Part shown: piece after piece, positions 1-8,364 of the stretch | How the letters are laid out: the number at the start of each line of letters is the position of its first letter | Position numbering within the stretch: the first letter of the stretch is position 1 | Assembly: GCA_046154665.1 (NCBI GenBank) | Contig: JBJXFG010000070.1 | Coordinates: 1-20,054 of the forward strand | DNA: 20,054 bases | DNA from: JAFLCM01 sp046154665 | GTDB taxonomy: Bacteria > Planctomycetota > Phycisphaerae > Phycisphaerales > UBA1924 | Reading direction: 5' to 3' | The notes under the pieces: model-generated | What the model was told of the DNA's origin: nothing | The model's database searches: none | Seen by the model: only the letters and a program-made list of their open reading frames with translations | Position numbers and translations under genes: made by a program

Positions 1-1375
1 TGTTTCCGTCGGCCGGGGTGAGGGCGGCGGCAGTGCCGGTGGCGGCGTTCATGCGGAAGAGTTGGCCTGTGGTTCTTGAGATGCCGGTGATGAAGGTGTC
101 GGCGCCGGTGCGCTGGGCGGTGGCGTCGCGGAGTGTGGCGGCGGGGGAGGAAAGGTTGACGGCGGATTGGGGGGCGCCGCTGGTGGCGCTGAAGGTGTGC
201 AGTCGGTTCGCGTCGGCGTCGAAGGCGAGGAGGCGGTCGTCGGCGGCGTCGGGGGTTCCGGCGTCGTCGAGCGAGAGGCCGGTGACGCGGTGGCCGGTGG
301 GGATTTGGTTCGCGGCAGCGCCTGAGATGGCGGCGATGGGCGTGACCGCGCCGGTCGTGAGGTTCACGCCGGAGAGTTGGCGGACCAGCGCGGCGTTTGG
401 CTGGATGATGAAGGCGTCGTTGCCGCCTGCGGAACGCACGGCAAAGGACTCGACGTAGTTCTGCTGGAAGCCGAAGATGGTGTCGCCGGGGATGGTGCCG
501 AGCGCGGTGGTGGTGAACTTGGTGGCGGGGCTGGGGGTTGGTTGAGAGAGAACGGTGAGGCGGTTGGCGGCGACGAGTGCGTCGAAATCGGGGAGGGTGC
601 CGAGTTCGTCGCGCGATGGGATGCCGGCGCGGAGGAAGGCGAAGCGGATGCCGCCCACGAGGATGTTGTCGGCGCGGATGTTGGAGGGCGGCTCGAAGCC
701 GGTTAGGGCGGCGGCGGCGACGCGCTCTTCGGCGGTGGATTCACCGCCGGAGCCGACTCGGCTGGAGGGGGCGGAATACTCGCCGTCGAACTCGACGCCG
801 ACGCCGGCGATGGGTTGGCCGTTGCGGTAGAGGGGGAGGCCGCCCGGGTCGGCGGCGAGTCCGATGGGGAGGCGGTTGAGGTCGGAGGTGGGGAGGGATG
901 AAAGTTGGACGCCGAAGAGGGGGCCTGAGGGCTGGTTGGGTGCGCCACCGGGGAAGTTTTGTTGGACGATGAAGCCGGCGGTGCGTGTGGAGAAGGCGTT
1001 GCCGCGGGTGGAGAGGAAGGCGGCGGTGCCGGCCTTGCTGGTGGAGAAGATGGAAGAGGGGAGGGAGATTCCTTCGAGGCCGCCGATGCCGCCGCCGATG
1101 ATTGTGGATTGGGCGAAGGGTGCGGGGAGGGCGGGGTCGCGCATGCGGACGACGCCCAGGATGTTGCCTTCGCGGTCGACGAGTGAGATGGTGGCGTTGA
1201 CGCCGAGTTGGGTGGCGCGTGCGATGCACTGGGCGAAGACGGACTTGATTTCGTTGAGGGAAAGGGCGGAGGCGGGGTCGGGGAGTGCGCTGAGGAGTTC
1301 GCGGGGTTCGAGGGGCTCGAAGCGCGGGGGTACCGAGGGGCGGGTGCTGCGGCGGGATTGATTCTGCTGGCGCAC
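1..1375 (-). CDS. Secreted LEPR-XLL protein with HbpS/GlcG-like (heme-binding type) domain, 3' end off the window
   Basis: An open frame runs from a GTG at 1375 to the window edge, giving 458 residues with no stop. Residues 1-30 hold a basic start and FEPLEPRELLS, the LEPR-XLL motif found near the N-terminus of exported planctomycete proteins. Residues about 41-240 resemble the HbpS/GlcG family: a helix, then ISLVDREGNILG, an STSKAGTAAF segment, and near the end RNGQPIAGVGV, which matches the family's 'dGxxvGaiGvsG' strand. Residues about 290-458 are Gly/Thr/Ala-rich with repeated short strands such as LLAFDADANRL and QLFRMNAATG. This is propeller-like or DUF4394-like, but I am not sure. GTG is chosen because no in-frame ATG lies nearby upstream, the LEPR motif sits at the usual distance, and a weak GGAGA lies just upstream. 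Heme binding is inferred from the family only. Third codon positions are strongly C-rich. Confidence 0.8.
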   Translation of the reverse strand, partial: MRQQNQSRRSTRPSVPPRFEPLEPRELLSALPDPASALSLNEIKSVFAQCIARATQLGVNATISLVDREGNILGVVRMRDPALPAPFAQSTIIGGGIGGLEGISLPSSIFSTSKAGTAAFLSTRGNAFSTRTAGFIVQQNFPGGAPNQPSGPLFGVQLSSLPTSDLNRLPIGLAADPGGLPLYRNGQPIAGVGVEFDGEYSAPSSRVGSGGESTAEERVAAAALTGFEPPSNIRADNILVGGIRFAFLRAGIPSRDELGTLPDFDALVAANRLTVLSQPTPSPATKFTTTALGTIPGDTIFGFQQNYVESFAVRSAGGNDAFIIQPNAALVRQLSGVNLTTGAVTPIAAISGAAANQIPTGHRVTGLSLDDAGTPDAADDRLLAFDADANRLHTFSATSGAPQSAVNLSSPAATLRDATAQRTGADTFITGISRTTGQLFRMNAATGTAAALTPADGN

Positions 1376-1444
1376 GGTGGGTCTCCGCTCGTTGGGCGCA
1401 CGGTGAAACGGCCTTGGGGCGCGTGCCCTTTGGGCTGTGCATAA

Positions 1445-1473
1445 AGAGTGATCGATAGGGGGCGGGGCGTCAA
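1445..1473 (-). promoter_or_regulatory. Candidate sigma70-like promoter for the LEPR-XLL gene
   Basis: On the minus strand TTGACG (1468-1473) lies 17 nt from CACTCT (1445-1450). The -35 is close to consensus but the -10 is poor. It is placed about 70 nt upstream of the GTG start. Weak support. Confidence 0.3.
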
Positions 1474-1550
1474 GCGCGGGCGGGGTGGGTGCGTGATGAA
1501 AGGGATTGGACGGGGGTTGATTGTGAGGAGGTCGCGAAGTGAAGAGTGCC

Positions 1551-1648
1551 GCCCCGTTGGGGCTTGATTCAAAGTGCGGCCGTACCGGGGGTTCCGCTCG
1601 AAGACTCGCTTCACCCCCGGCAAAGGACTTGGCGGCCTTACAGGCCGC
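1551..1648. repeat. Cluster of three perfect palindromic hairpins
   Basis: There are three perfect inverted repeats within 98 bp. GCCCC/GGGGC has a GTT loop (1551-1563). CCGGGGGT/ACCCCCGG (1585-1592 and 1613-1620) has a 20-nt loop. GCGGCCT/AGGCCGC has a TAC loop (1632-1648). The 13-mer GCCCCGTTGGGGC recurs exactly at 9821-9833, and the loop of the second hairpin ends in CGCTTC, like the hairpin at 9780-9808. They lie between divergent genes. The lack of a T-tract argues against simple terminators. A dispersed intergenic palindrome family is the best reading. Confidence 0.7.
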
Positions 1649-1849
1649 AAGAGGCGGATGCGGGCGCGGGTGCGGGTGGGGATTCGTGCGAATGTTCGGG
1701 AATGCGCTGGTTGTCGGCCCGCTTGCTGACGCTCGGGTTTCTATTCAGATGGGATGAATCTCCGAGATGATGTCGGTGATTGTGGTGTGTTGGTGTTGAG
1801 ACTGGGGATCAATCGGTTGAGGTGGCGTGTCCCGCGATGGTGTGCGGCG

Positions 1850-1878
1850 TTGCGTTGTTGGGTGGGGAGTCGTAGATT
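1850..1878 (+). promoter_or_regulatory. Candidate promoter for the porin-cytochrome unit
   Basis: TTGCGT (1850-1855), a 17-nt spacer, then TAGATT (1873-1878). This would start transcription near 1885 and leave a leader of about 33 nt before the chosen GTG at 1918. It therefore also argues against using the upstream in-frame GTG at 1885. Moderate to weak: the -35 keeps only TTG of the consensus. Confidence 0.4.
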
Positions 1879-1907
1879 CTGTGGGTGTCGCTTGTCTCCT
1901 CGTGCGT

Positions 1908-1913
1908 GGAGGG
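1908..1913 (+). promoter_or_regulatory. Shine-Dalgarno GGAGGG that decides the porin start
   Basis: GGAGGG lies 4 nt before the GTG at 1918. Neither of the other in-frame GTG codons (1885 and 1936) has a site this good. Confidence 0.55.
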
Positions 1914-1917
1914 CCTT

Positions 1918-3948
1918 GTGCATCACCGAACGCGTGTGAATGGGTCGTCGCTGGTGCTTGCTGCGGGTGCTGCGCTGGTGGTGTGCGCTGCGCCGGTGTT
2001 CGCGGTGCGTCCGCCGCCTCGCCCTGCGGCCCCCCCGGCGGGGGAGCCGAAGCCGGCGCAGGCGGAACCGGTGAAGGATGCGCCCGCTTCAAGCGCTGCG
2101 CCGAGCGCGCCTGCGGCGGATGCGCCGAAGGCTGCGGAGGGTGAGGCGAAGAAGGAGGGGGACGCGGCGGGTGCGCCGAAGGACGGGGAGAAGAAGGAAG
2201 GCGAGAAGGCTGCGGACGAGAAGCCGATGTTGCCTGCTGAGCCTTTGGATGTGCCGGAGACTGGCCCGCTGGGGTTTGCGGGGGAGAGTCCGTTTGCGCC
2301 GGGTGAGCCGTTGCCGCCGGGGGCGAATGTGCTGCCTCGGGAGACGATCGCGGTGCCGGATCGGTGGCGCATCGGTTGGCCGACGTGGAACCGGTACAAC
2401 CGGGTGGCGCCGTCGGATTCGGTGTTGATGAATGCGGTGGGTGGGGATTCGCCGTACACGCTGGGGCACCCGCTGAACCCCTATGACCGGAACGTCTTGA
2501 AGGGTGATTACCCGCTGTGGGGCGAAGACATTTTCCTGAATCTGACGTTCGTTTCGGACACGTTCGCGAAGTTCGGGCGGCTGCCGGTGCCTTCGGGGGC
2601 TTCATCGAACAACCCGAATTCCTTGGAGAACTTCGGCTCGGGTCGGTTCACGTTCGTGAACCAGACGTTCCTGACGACGTTCGATCTGTTCAAAGGGTAC
2701 GCGGCGTTCCGGCCTGTTGATTGGCGGCTGCACGTCACGGGCGGGTACAACATCAACTACCTGGATTTGCAAGAGAACAACGGGACGAACATCAACCCGC
2801 GGCGAGACACCGAGCGGACGGACAAGCACGCGGTCTTGCAGGAGGCGTTCTTCGAGTATCACCTGGGGGATACTTCGCCGTACTTTGACATCGCGGCGGT
2901 GCAGATCGGGCGGCAGTTGTTCTCGTCGGATTTCAAGGGGTTCATCTACAACGACGTGAGCGACGGCATCCGGTTGTTCGGGAACGCGGCGTCGAATCGG
3001 ATTCAGTACAACCTTGCCTTTTTCAATCAGGTCGAGAAGGACACGAACTCGGGTCTGAACGAGATGGACTGGCGGGACCAGCAGGTCGCCATCGCCAACC
3101 TCTACATCCAGGACGCGATCTGGAAGGGGTACACGGCGCAGTTCAGCCTGCACTGGAACCACGACCAGTCGGATTCGCGTGTGGACGACAACGGGTTCAT
3201 CGTGCGGCCTGATCTGATCGGGTCGGCCAACGAGCATTCGCTGGATTCGGTGTATTTCGGCTGGACGGGCGACGGGCATATTGATCGGCTGAACATCACG
3301 CACGCGGCGTACTACGTCACAGGGCGGGATGATGGGAACCCTTTGGCGGGGCGCGAGGTGGACATCAGCGCGTACTTTGCAGCGATCGAACTGAGCGCGG
3401 ACTTCGATTGGCTTCGCCCCAAGACGGCGGTGCTGTACGCGTCGGGCGACAGCGATCCGACGGACGACACGGGCGGCGGGTTCGATGGGATTTTGGACAA
3501 CCCGGTGTTCGCGGGAGGTCCCTCGTCGTACTACCAGTCCAACGGGCTTGGGCTCGCGGGCGTGCGGCTGACGAACCCCGGTTCGTTCTTCAACAACCTG
3601 CGGTCGAGCAAGACCGAGGGTCAGTCGAGTTTCGTGAACCCGGGCACGCTGCTGGTGAACGCGGGGCTTGATGCGGAGATCACGCCGAAACTGCGGGCGA
3701 GTCTGAACGCGAACTGGATATGGATGGCCGACACCAGCACCGTTGAGTATGCGCTGAACCAGAACGACATCGATTCGTATTTGGGGCGTGAGGTGAACCT
3801 GTCGCTCCAGTACCGCCCGTTCCTGAACAACAACATCATCATCACGGCGGGGGGGAGCCTGTTCTTCCCCGACGAGGGGTTCAAGGACATCTACGAGAGC
3901 GGGCGGACGCTGCACCAGATTTTCGTGGGTGTGACGTTGACGTACTGA
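1918..3948 (+). CDS. Outer-membrane beta-barrel porin, partner of the decaheme lipoprotein
   Basis: A 676-residue protein from the GTG at 1918, chosen for GGAGGG 4 nt upstream and for the basic n-region it gives the signal peptide (MHHRTRVNG, then an Ala/Val/Leu core ending in APVFA near residue 29). Residues about 30-140 are a low-complexity Pro/Ala/Lys/Glu linker. From about residue 145 on, the sequence alternates aromatic and polar residues in short strands separated by Asp/Asn/Gly turns, for example RFTFVNQTFLTTFD and YFDIAAVQIGRQLF. It ends in VGVTLTY, the terminal aromatic typical of barrels recognised by BamA. I cannot name a family with certainty; alginate-export-like or MtrB-like porins are the nearest ideas. 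It lies 42 bp upstream of the multiheme gene on the same strand. That suggests an operon and a role as the barrel of a porin-cytochrome conduit; this role is inferred. Confidence 0.8.
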   Translation: MHHRTRVNGSSLVLAAGAALVVCAAPVFAVRPPPRPAAPPAGEPKPAQAEPVKDAPASSAAPSAPAADAPKAAEGEAKKEGDAAGAPKDGEKKEGEKAADEKPMLPAEPLDVPETGPLGFAGESPFAPGEPLPPGANVLPRETIAVPDRWRIGWPTWNRYNRVAPSDSVLMNAVGGDSPYTLGHPLNPYDRNVLKGDYPLWGEDIFLNLTFVSDTFAKFGRLPVPSGASSNNPNSLENFGSGRFTFVNQTFLTTFDLFKGYAAFRPVDWRLHVTGGYNINYLDLQENNGTNINPRRDTERTDKHAVLQEAFFEYHLGDTSPYFDIAAVQIGRQLFSSDFKGFIYNDVSDGIRLFGNAASNRIQYNLAFFNQVEKDTNSGLNEMDWRDQQVAIANLYIQDAIWKGYTAQFSLHWNHDQSDSRVDDNGFIVRPDLIGSANEHSLDSVYFGWTGDGHIDRLNITHAAYYVTGRDDGNPLAGREVDISAYFAAIELSADFDWLRPKTAVLYASGDSDPTDDTGGGFDGILDNPVFAGGPSSYYQSNGLGLAGVRLTNPGSFFNNLRSSKTEGQSSFVNPGTLLVNAGLDAEITPKLRASLNANWIWMADTSTVEYALNQNDIDSYLGREVNLSLQYRPFLNNNIIITAGGSLFFPDEGFKDIYESGRTLHQIFVGVTLTY

Positions 3949-3955
3949 GCGGCGA

Positions 3956-3985
3956 GGCACTAGGGATTGGGCACTGGGCACTAGG
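3956..3985 (+). repeat. Short direct repeats GGCACTAGG / GGCACTGGG
   Basis: GGCACTAGG occurs at 3956-3964 and again at 3977-3985, with GGCACTGGG at 3970-3978 between them. They fill the whole gap between the porin and cytochrome genes. The last copy supplies the AGGA (3983-3986) that serves as ribosome binding site for the ATG at 3991. Confidence 0.6.
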
Positions 3986-3990
3986 AACGG

Positions 3991-6900
3991 ATGAGACACA
4001 TGCTGGCGACCCGCTACAAGATCGCGCTCGTTTCCCTCGGCCTCGTCGGCGTGCTCGTCGCGTGCGAGCATGCGCACTATTGGCGGGATGCGCAGCCGTG
4101 GGAGACTTCGTTCCGCAAGGACATGTCGGACCCGACGAAGGCGAAGGCGGAGATGATCGCGCGGATGGCGCCTCGGGCGGGGGAGAAGCCCTACGAGAGC
4201 AAGGAGTCCGCGCTGGCGGCGTCGGCGGGGTGCATCTCGTGCCACACCGAGACGGAGCATTTCAACGCGCACCCCGGCGAGACGCCGGCGATCTCGTGCG
4301 TGGATTGCCACGGCGGGAACGGGGACGTGAAATCGACGATGGACAGGCCGGGGCGTCCGGGGGTGCCGGGGACGCCGATTGCGGATTCTGTGTATCTGGC
4401 GGCGATGCTGAAGGCGCACGTTTCGCCGCGGAATCCGCAGGCCTGGTACGGGTCGCCTTTGGTGAAGTATGGGGATCATCACGGGGGGCACGGCGAGCAT
4501 GAGGACCATGCGGAGGCGGGTCACGCGGAGAGCGAGCACGCGGAGGGCGAGAAGAAGGAAACGGTCCACGGGACGCTGCACGGGTCGCGCAACCCCGAAG
4601 TGACGATGGCGCTGCTGAACCAGGAATCGCCGGAGTTCATCCGGTTCATGAACCCGGGCGATCTGCGGGTGGCGGATTGGGCGTGCGGGAAGTGCCACGC
4701 GCAGGAGGTGGCGTTTGTCGGGCACTCGATGATGGCGCACGGGACGCAGTTGTGGGGGGCGGCGCTGTACAACAACGGGTCGATCCCCAACAAGATTTCG
4801 TCGTACGGGGAGTCGTATTCGGCGTTTGGGTTGCCGCAGCGGTTGCAGGGTGTGATCGAGGCGGATTCGAACGGGATTCAGAAGGTGCGGAAGCCGACGG
4901 ACGTCGAGATGAAGAGGGACGGCGTTGTGGCGTGGCTGGAGCCGCTGCCGGTGTGGGCGATAACGCAGCCGGGGAACATGCTGCGGGTGTTCGAGCGCGG
5001 GACGAAGTTGCCGGTGCCGGGCGGTGCGGTGCCGAACGAGGAGCCGGGGGCGATCGGGCTGCCGAACCCGTTGGCGGAAAGTGGGAAAGCGGACAAGGGG
5101 TTGTCGCCGCGTGGCTTGGGGACGAAGATCCGGACGGACCCGGTGTTTTTGGGTTTGCAGAAGACGCGGCTGCTCGACCCGATTCTGAACATGATGGGGA
5201 CGAACGACCATCCGGGGGATTTCCGGCAGTCCGGCTGCACGGCGTGCCATACCCCTTATGCGAATGATCGCAGCGTGAAGAACTCGGGGAAGGAACTGGC
5301 GCGCAAGGGGAATCTGGGGTTCTCGTCGTCGTCGGACCCGACGATTGCCAAGAACGAGTCGGGGCATCCGAGCGAGCATGTGCTGAGCAACGCGATCCCG
5401 ACGAGCCAGTGCATCGTGTGCCATATCCACCCTGGGACTTCGTACGCGAACACGTACACGGGGTACATGTGGTGGGATTTGGAATCCGACGGGGAGTTCA
5501 TGTACCCGAATCGGAGCGCGAAGCCGACGGACGAGCAGCGGTGGGAGAGTCTGCGGAAGAACCCGGATGATGCCGCGATGCGGGGGCTGTGGGGGAATCT
5601 GTACCCCTCGGCGGTGAACCACAAGGGCGAGGCGGCGGGTGTGGACTTCCTGGAGAACACGGGCACGCCCGAGTTCAACGCGAAGTTGAAGCACAACCAG
5701 TTCGCGGACTTTCACGGGCACGGGTGGATGTTCCGGGCGATCCACAAGAAGGACCGCACGGGCAACCTGCTGGACGGGCAGGGGAACGTGATCGATCCCA
5801 ATGATCCGGAAAAATGGAAGAAGGCGGTGCATCTGGCGGACATCCATCTGGACGCGGGGATGCACTGCATCGATTGCCACTTCAAGCAGGACATGCACGG
5901 GAACGGGAAGTTGTACGCCGAGGTTCGCAACGCGGTGGAGATCCGGTGCCAGGACTGCCACGGGGATTACAACAGCCGGGCGACGTTGAAGACGAGTGGG
6001 CCGGCGGCCCCCCGTAACGGCAAGGGGGACGTGATCGGGACGTCGTTCGAGCGGACGCGGGTGTTCGGCAAGCCCCGGTTCTACACCAAGCGCGACGGCA
6101 CGCTGTGGCAGCGATCGGCGGTGGAGAAGGGGTTGGAGTGGATGGTGGTCCAGACGATGGACACCATCAACCCCGCCAGCGCGTGGGCGATTGCGAACCC
6201 GAACGAAGCGGCCAAGAGCCGGTACGCCAAGACGGTGTTCCGAGATGAATCGAGCGGGGAGATTCGGTGGGGGGATACTCCCAAGGAGAACGGGCCGAAG
6301 GGTGAGGGCAAGTTGGCGCACTCGATGGACAAAGTGGAGTGCTTCACGTGCCACACCTCGTGGATGACGTCGTGCGCCGGGTGCCATCTGCCGATGCTGG
6401 CCAACGAGCGGACGCCGATGCTGCACAACGAGAACAAGTACACGCGGAACTACACGCGGTACAACTTCCAGGTTCTGCGGGACGACACGTACCAACTTGG
6501 ACGGGATTCGACGGTCAAGGGCGGGAAGGTCGTGCCGGTGCGGTCGTCGTCGGCGGTGATCGTGAGCAGCCAGAACCTTTTGCGCGAGTGGATTTATTCG
6601 CAGCAGCAAACTATTTCCGGTGAAGGGTTCAGCGGGCAGGCGTTCAACCCGCACTTCCCGCACGCGACCGCGGGGCGCGGGACGACCAAGACCTGCACGG
6701 ACTGCCACGCGTCCGCCGAGGGCGACAACAACGCGTGGATGGCCCAGTTGCTGCTGCAGGGCACCAACATGACCAACTTCATCGGGCGCTTCGCGTATGT
6801 GGCGGAGGGCTCGGGCGGGCTTGAGGGCGTGGTGGTGACCGAGCACGACGAGCCGCAGACGGTGCTGGGGTCGTACTTCCACAGTCTGGCGTGGCCGGAC

Positions 6901-8283
6901 GAGTACAAGACGTTTGTCGAGGGCGGGAAGCGGGAACTCGATCTGGCGTATCACCACGACGGCAAGGGCGCGTTCGGCTGGTTCAACGGGGCGGAGATTC
7001 TGGATGTGCAGCTGCGCGGCGAGTACCTGTACGCGGCGCGCGGCCAGGCGGGGTTCTATGTGTTTGATGTGCAGGCCATCGACCATAAGGGGTTCTCGGA
7101 GCGGATCGTGACGGCGCCGGTTTCGCCGCTGGGGCAGCGGCTGGGGTTCGATACGGAGAACTGCGTGGCGGTGGCCTCGCCGACGACGCTGGGCGTCGAT
7201 CCGGCACGGACGCGGATGTCGAGCGATCCGTCTCAGCCTCGCGCCATCGGTTTGGATGATCCAAAGCCGTGGCACGTGAACCAGGAGCAGAAGATCCACC
7301 CGATGTATGCGTATCTGTACGTCGGGGATTCGAAGGAGGGGCTGATCACGACGTTCGCTGGGACGCTGCTGGATGGTGATCCGGAGAACAACTTCCTTGA
7401 TCGGACGACTTTCAAGGATGGAACCACTGCGTTCAATCCTGACGGCGTGTTGACGGGGATGACGCATTTGGTGCTGGCGGGGCACTATGTGTACGCGACT
7501 TCGCCGCGGGGGTTGGTGGTGATCGATGTGAACGATCCGACGGACCCGAAACTCGTGAAGGTGGCGGGGTCGGACGTCTTGGTGAACCCGCAGGCGGTGC
7601 AGGTGCAGTTCCGGTATGCGTTCGTGACGGATGCTGCTGGGCTGAAAGTGTTCGACGTGACCGAGCCTTCGGCGGCTTCGTTCGTCGGCGGGTCGGCGCT
7701 CGATCTGCCCGGCGAGAAGCATCGGCTTTACGTGGCGCGGACGTACGCCTATGTGGCGTGCGGCAGCGCGGGGCTTGCGATCGTCGATGTGACGAGGCCG
7801 TCTTCGCCGACGCTTGTGACGCAGTTCAACGGCGATGGGGAACTAATGGACACGCGGGATGTGAAGGTGGGGATGACCAACGCGTCGATGTTCGCGTACA
7901 TCGCCGACGGCGTGGGCGGGTTCAAGGTGGCTCAACTCATGGGGCCGAACACCACTTCGCAGTTCAGGGGGTTCTCGCCGCCGGTATCGCCGCAGATCGT
8001 GGCGCGGCGTCACACGCACGGGCCGGCGCTTGCGGTGAGCAAGGGGTTGGATCGTGACCGTGCCGTGGATGAATCGGGGAACCAGACGAGCGTGTTCGGG
8101 CGCTTGGGTGCTCGGCCGCTGAACCTTGCGGAGCAGCGGAAGATGTATCTGCACAACGGCGTGCCGTGGACTGTTCGGAATGAGCCGGAGGGTGCGCCTT
8201 TGGAGTACACGCTTTCGGCTCCGGCGAAGAAGGAGGAGGAGAAGCCGGCGGAGTCTGGTGGGGGTAGGCGGCGGGGGAGGTGA
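3991..8283 (+). CDS. Decaheme c-type cytochrome lipoprotein fused to an LVIVD beta-propeller
   Basis: A 1430-residue protein. The start has a hydrophobic segment and lipobox LVAC, so Cys25 would be lipidated. Ten CXXCH motifs begin at residues 81, 103, 232, 416, 474, 626, 653, 784, 795 and 902. A His/Glu-rich insert (about 160-198, nine His) lies between hemes 2 and 3. From about 930 to 1320 there are seven repeats of the type Y-x-Y-V-x(4)-G-L-x-V-x-D-V, for example GLVVIDVNDPTDP, GLKVFDVTEPS and GLAIVDVTRPSSP. These match the LVIVD repeat family and fit a seven-bladed propeller. The tail is Lys/Glu/Arg-rich. It follows the porin by 42 bp on the same strand. The likely role is electron transfer at the outer membrane, with the propeller as a docking or structural module; substrate and direction are unknown. 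Heme-binding motifs are seen; membrane side and function are inferred. The start at 3991 has AGGA only 4 nt away; ATG 4000 is an alternative. Confidence 0.9.
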   Translation: MRHMLATRYKIALVSLGLVGVLVACEHAHYWRDAQPWETSFRKDMSDPTKAKAEMIARMAPRAGEKPYESKESALAASAGCISCHTETEHFNAHPGETPAISCVDCHGGNGDVKSTMDRPGRPGVPGTPIADSVYLAAMLKAHVSPRNPQAWYGSPLVKYGDHHGGHGEHEDHAEAGHAESEHAEGEKKETVHGTLHGSRNPEVTMALLNQESPEFIRFMNPGDLRVADWACGKCHAQEVAFVGHSMMAHGTQLWGAALYNNGSIPNKISSYGESYSAFGLPQRLQGVIEADSNGIQKVRKPTDVEMKRDGVVAWLEPLPVWAITQPGNMLRVFERGTKLPVPGGAVPNEEPGAIGLPNPLAESGKADKGLSPRGLGTKIRTDPVFLGLQKTRLLDPILNMMGTNDHPGDFRQSGCTACHTPYANDRSVKNSGKELARKGNLGFSSSSDPTIAKNESGHPSEHVLSNAIPTSQCIVCHIHPGTSYANTYTGYMWWDLESDGEFMYPNRSAKPTDEQRWESLRKNPDDAAMRGLWGNLYPSAVNHKGEAAGVDFLENTGTPEFNAKLKHNQFADFHGHGWMFRAIHKKDRTGNLLDGQGNVIDPNDPEKWKKAVHLADIHLDAGMHCIDCHFKQDMHGNGKLYAEVRNAVEIRCQDCHGDYNSRATLKTSGPAAPRNGKGDVIGTSFERTRVFGKPRFYTKRDGTLWQRSAVEKGLEWMVVQTMDTINPASAWAIANPNEAAKSRYAKTVFRDESSGEIRWGDTPKENGPKGEGKLAHSMDKVECFTCHTSWMTSCAGCHLPMLANERTPMLHNENKYTRNYTRYNFQVLRDDTYQLGRDSTVKGGKVVPVRSSSAVIVSSQNLLREWIYSQQQTISGEGFSGQAFNPHFPHATAGRGTTKTCTDCHASAEGDNNAWMAQLLLQGTNMTNFIGRFAYVAEGSGGLEGVVVTEHDEPQTVLGSYFHSLAWPDEYKTFVEGGKRELDLAYHHDGKGAFGWFNGAEILDVQLRGEYLYAARGQAGFYVFDVQAIDHKGFSERIVTAPVSPLGQRLGFDTENCVAVASPTTLGVDPARTRMSSDPSQPRAIGLDDPKPWHVNQEQKIHPMYAYLYVGDSKEGLITTFAGTLLDGDPENNFLDRTTFKDGTTAFNPDGVLTGMTHLVLAGHYVYATSPRGLVVIDVNDPTDPKLVKVAGSDVLVNPQAVQVQFRYAFVTDAAGLKVFDVTEPSAASFVGGSALDLPGEKHRLYVARTYAYVACGSAGLAIVDVTRPSSPTLVTQFNGDGELMDTRDVKVGMTNASMFAYIADGVGGFKVAQLMGPNTTSQFRGFSPPVSPQIVARRHTHGPALAVSKGLDRDRAVDESGNQTSVFGRLGARPLNLAEQRKMYLHNGVPWTVRNEPEGAPLEYTLSAPAKKEEEKPAESGGGRRRGR

Positions 8284-8364
8284 GGATGGTCGACAGGCCG
8301 TCGCGAAGTGGCGGAGTTCGTGAAGCAATCTCAGGCGAAGTGTCGTCGCGCACTCCGTGTCGAT

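Noticed and set aside
1551..1648. CRISPR-like array from closely spaced palindromes
   Set aside because: The stems differ from one another, spacing is irregular and there are no unique spacers between identical repeats. The same holds for 9472-9835.
703..1650. Long minus-strand frames of Pro/Ser/Arg-rich protein over the LEPR-XLL gene
   Set aside because: They are shifted frames of the GTG-started gene ending off the window. Only that frame gives LEPR-XLL and HbpS-like sequence.
2602..7722. A 1706-codon open frame on the minus strand opposite the porin and cytochrome genes
   Set aside because: Its product is Arg/Pro/His/Val-rich low complexity with no motif. The opposite strand encodes a clear barrel and ten heme motifs. 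The open frame follows from G-ending codons and high GC.
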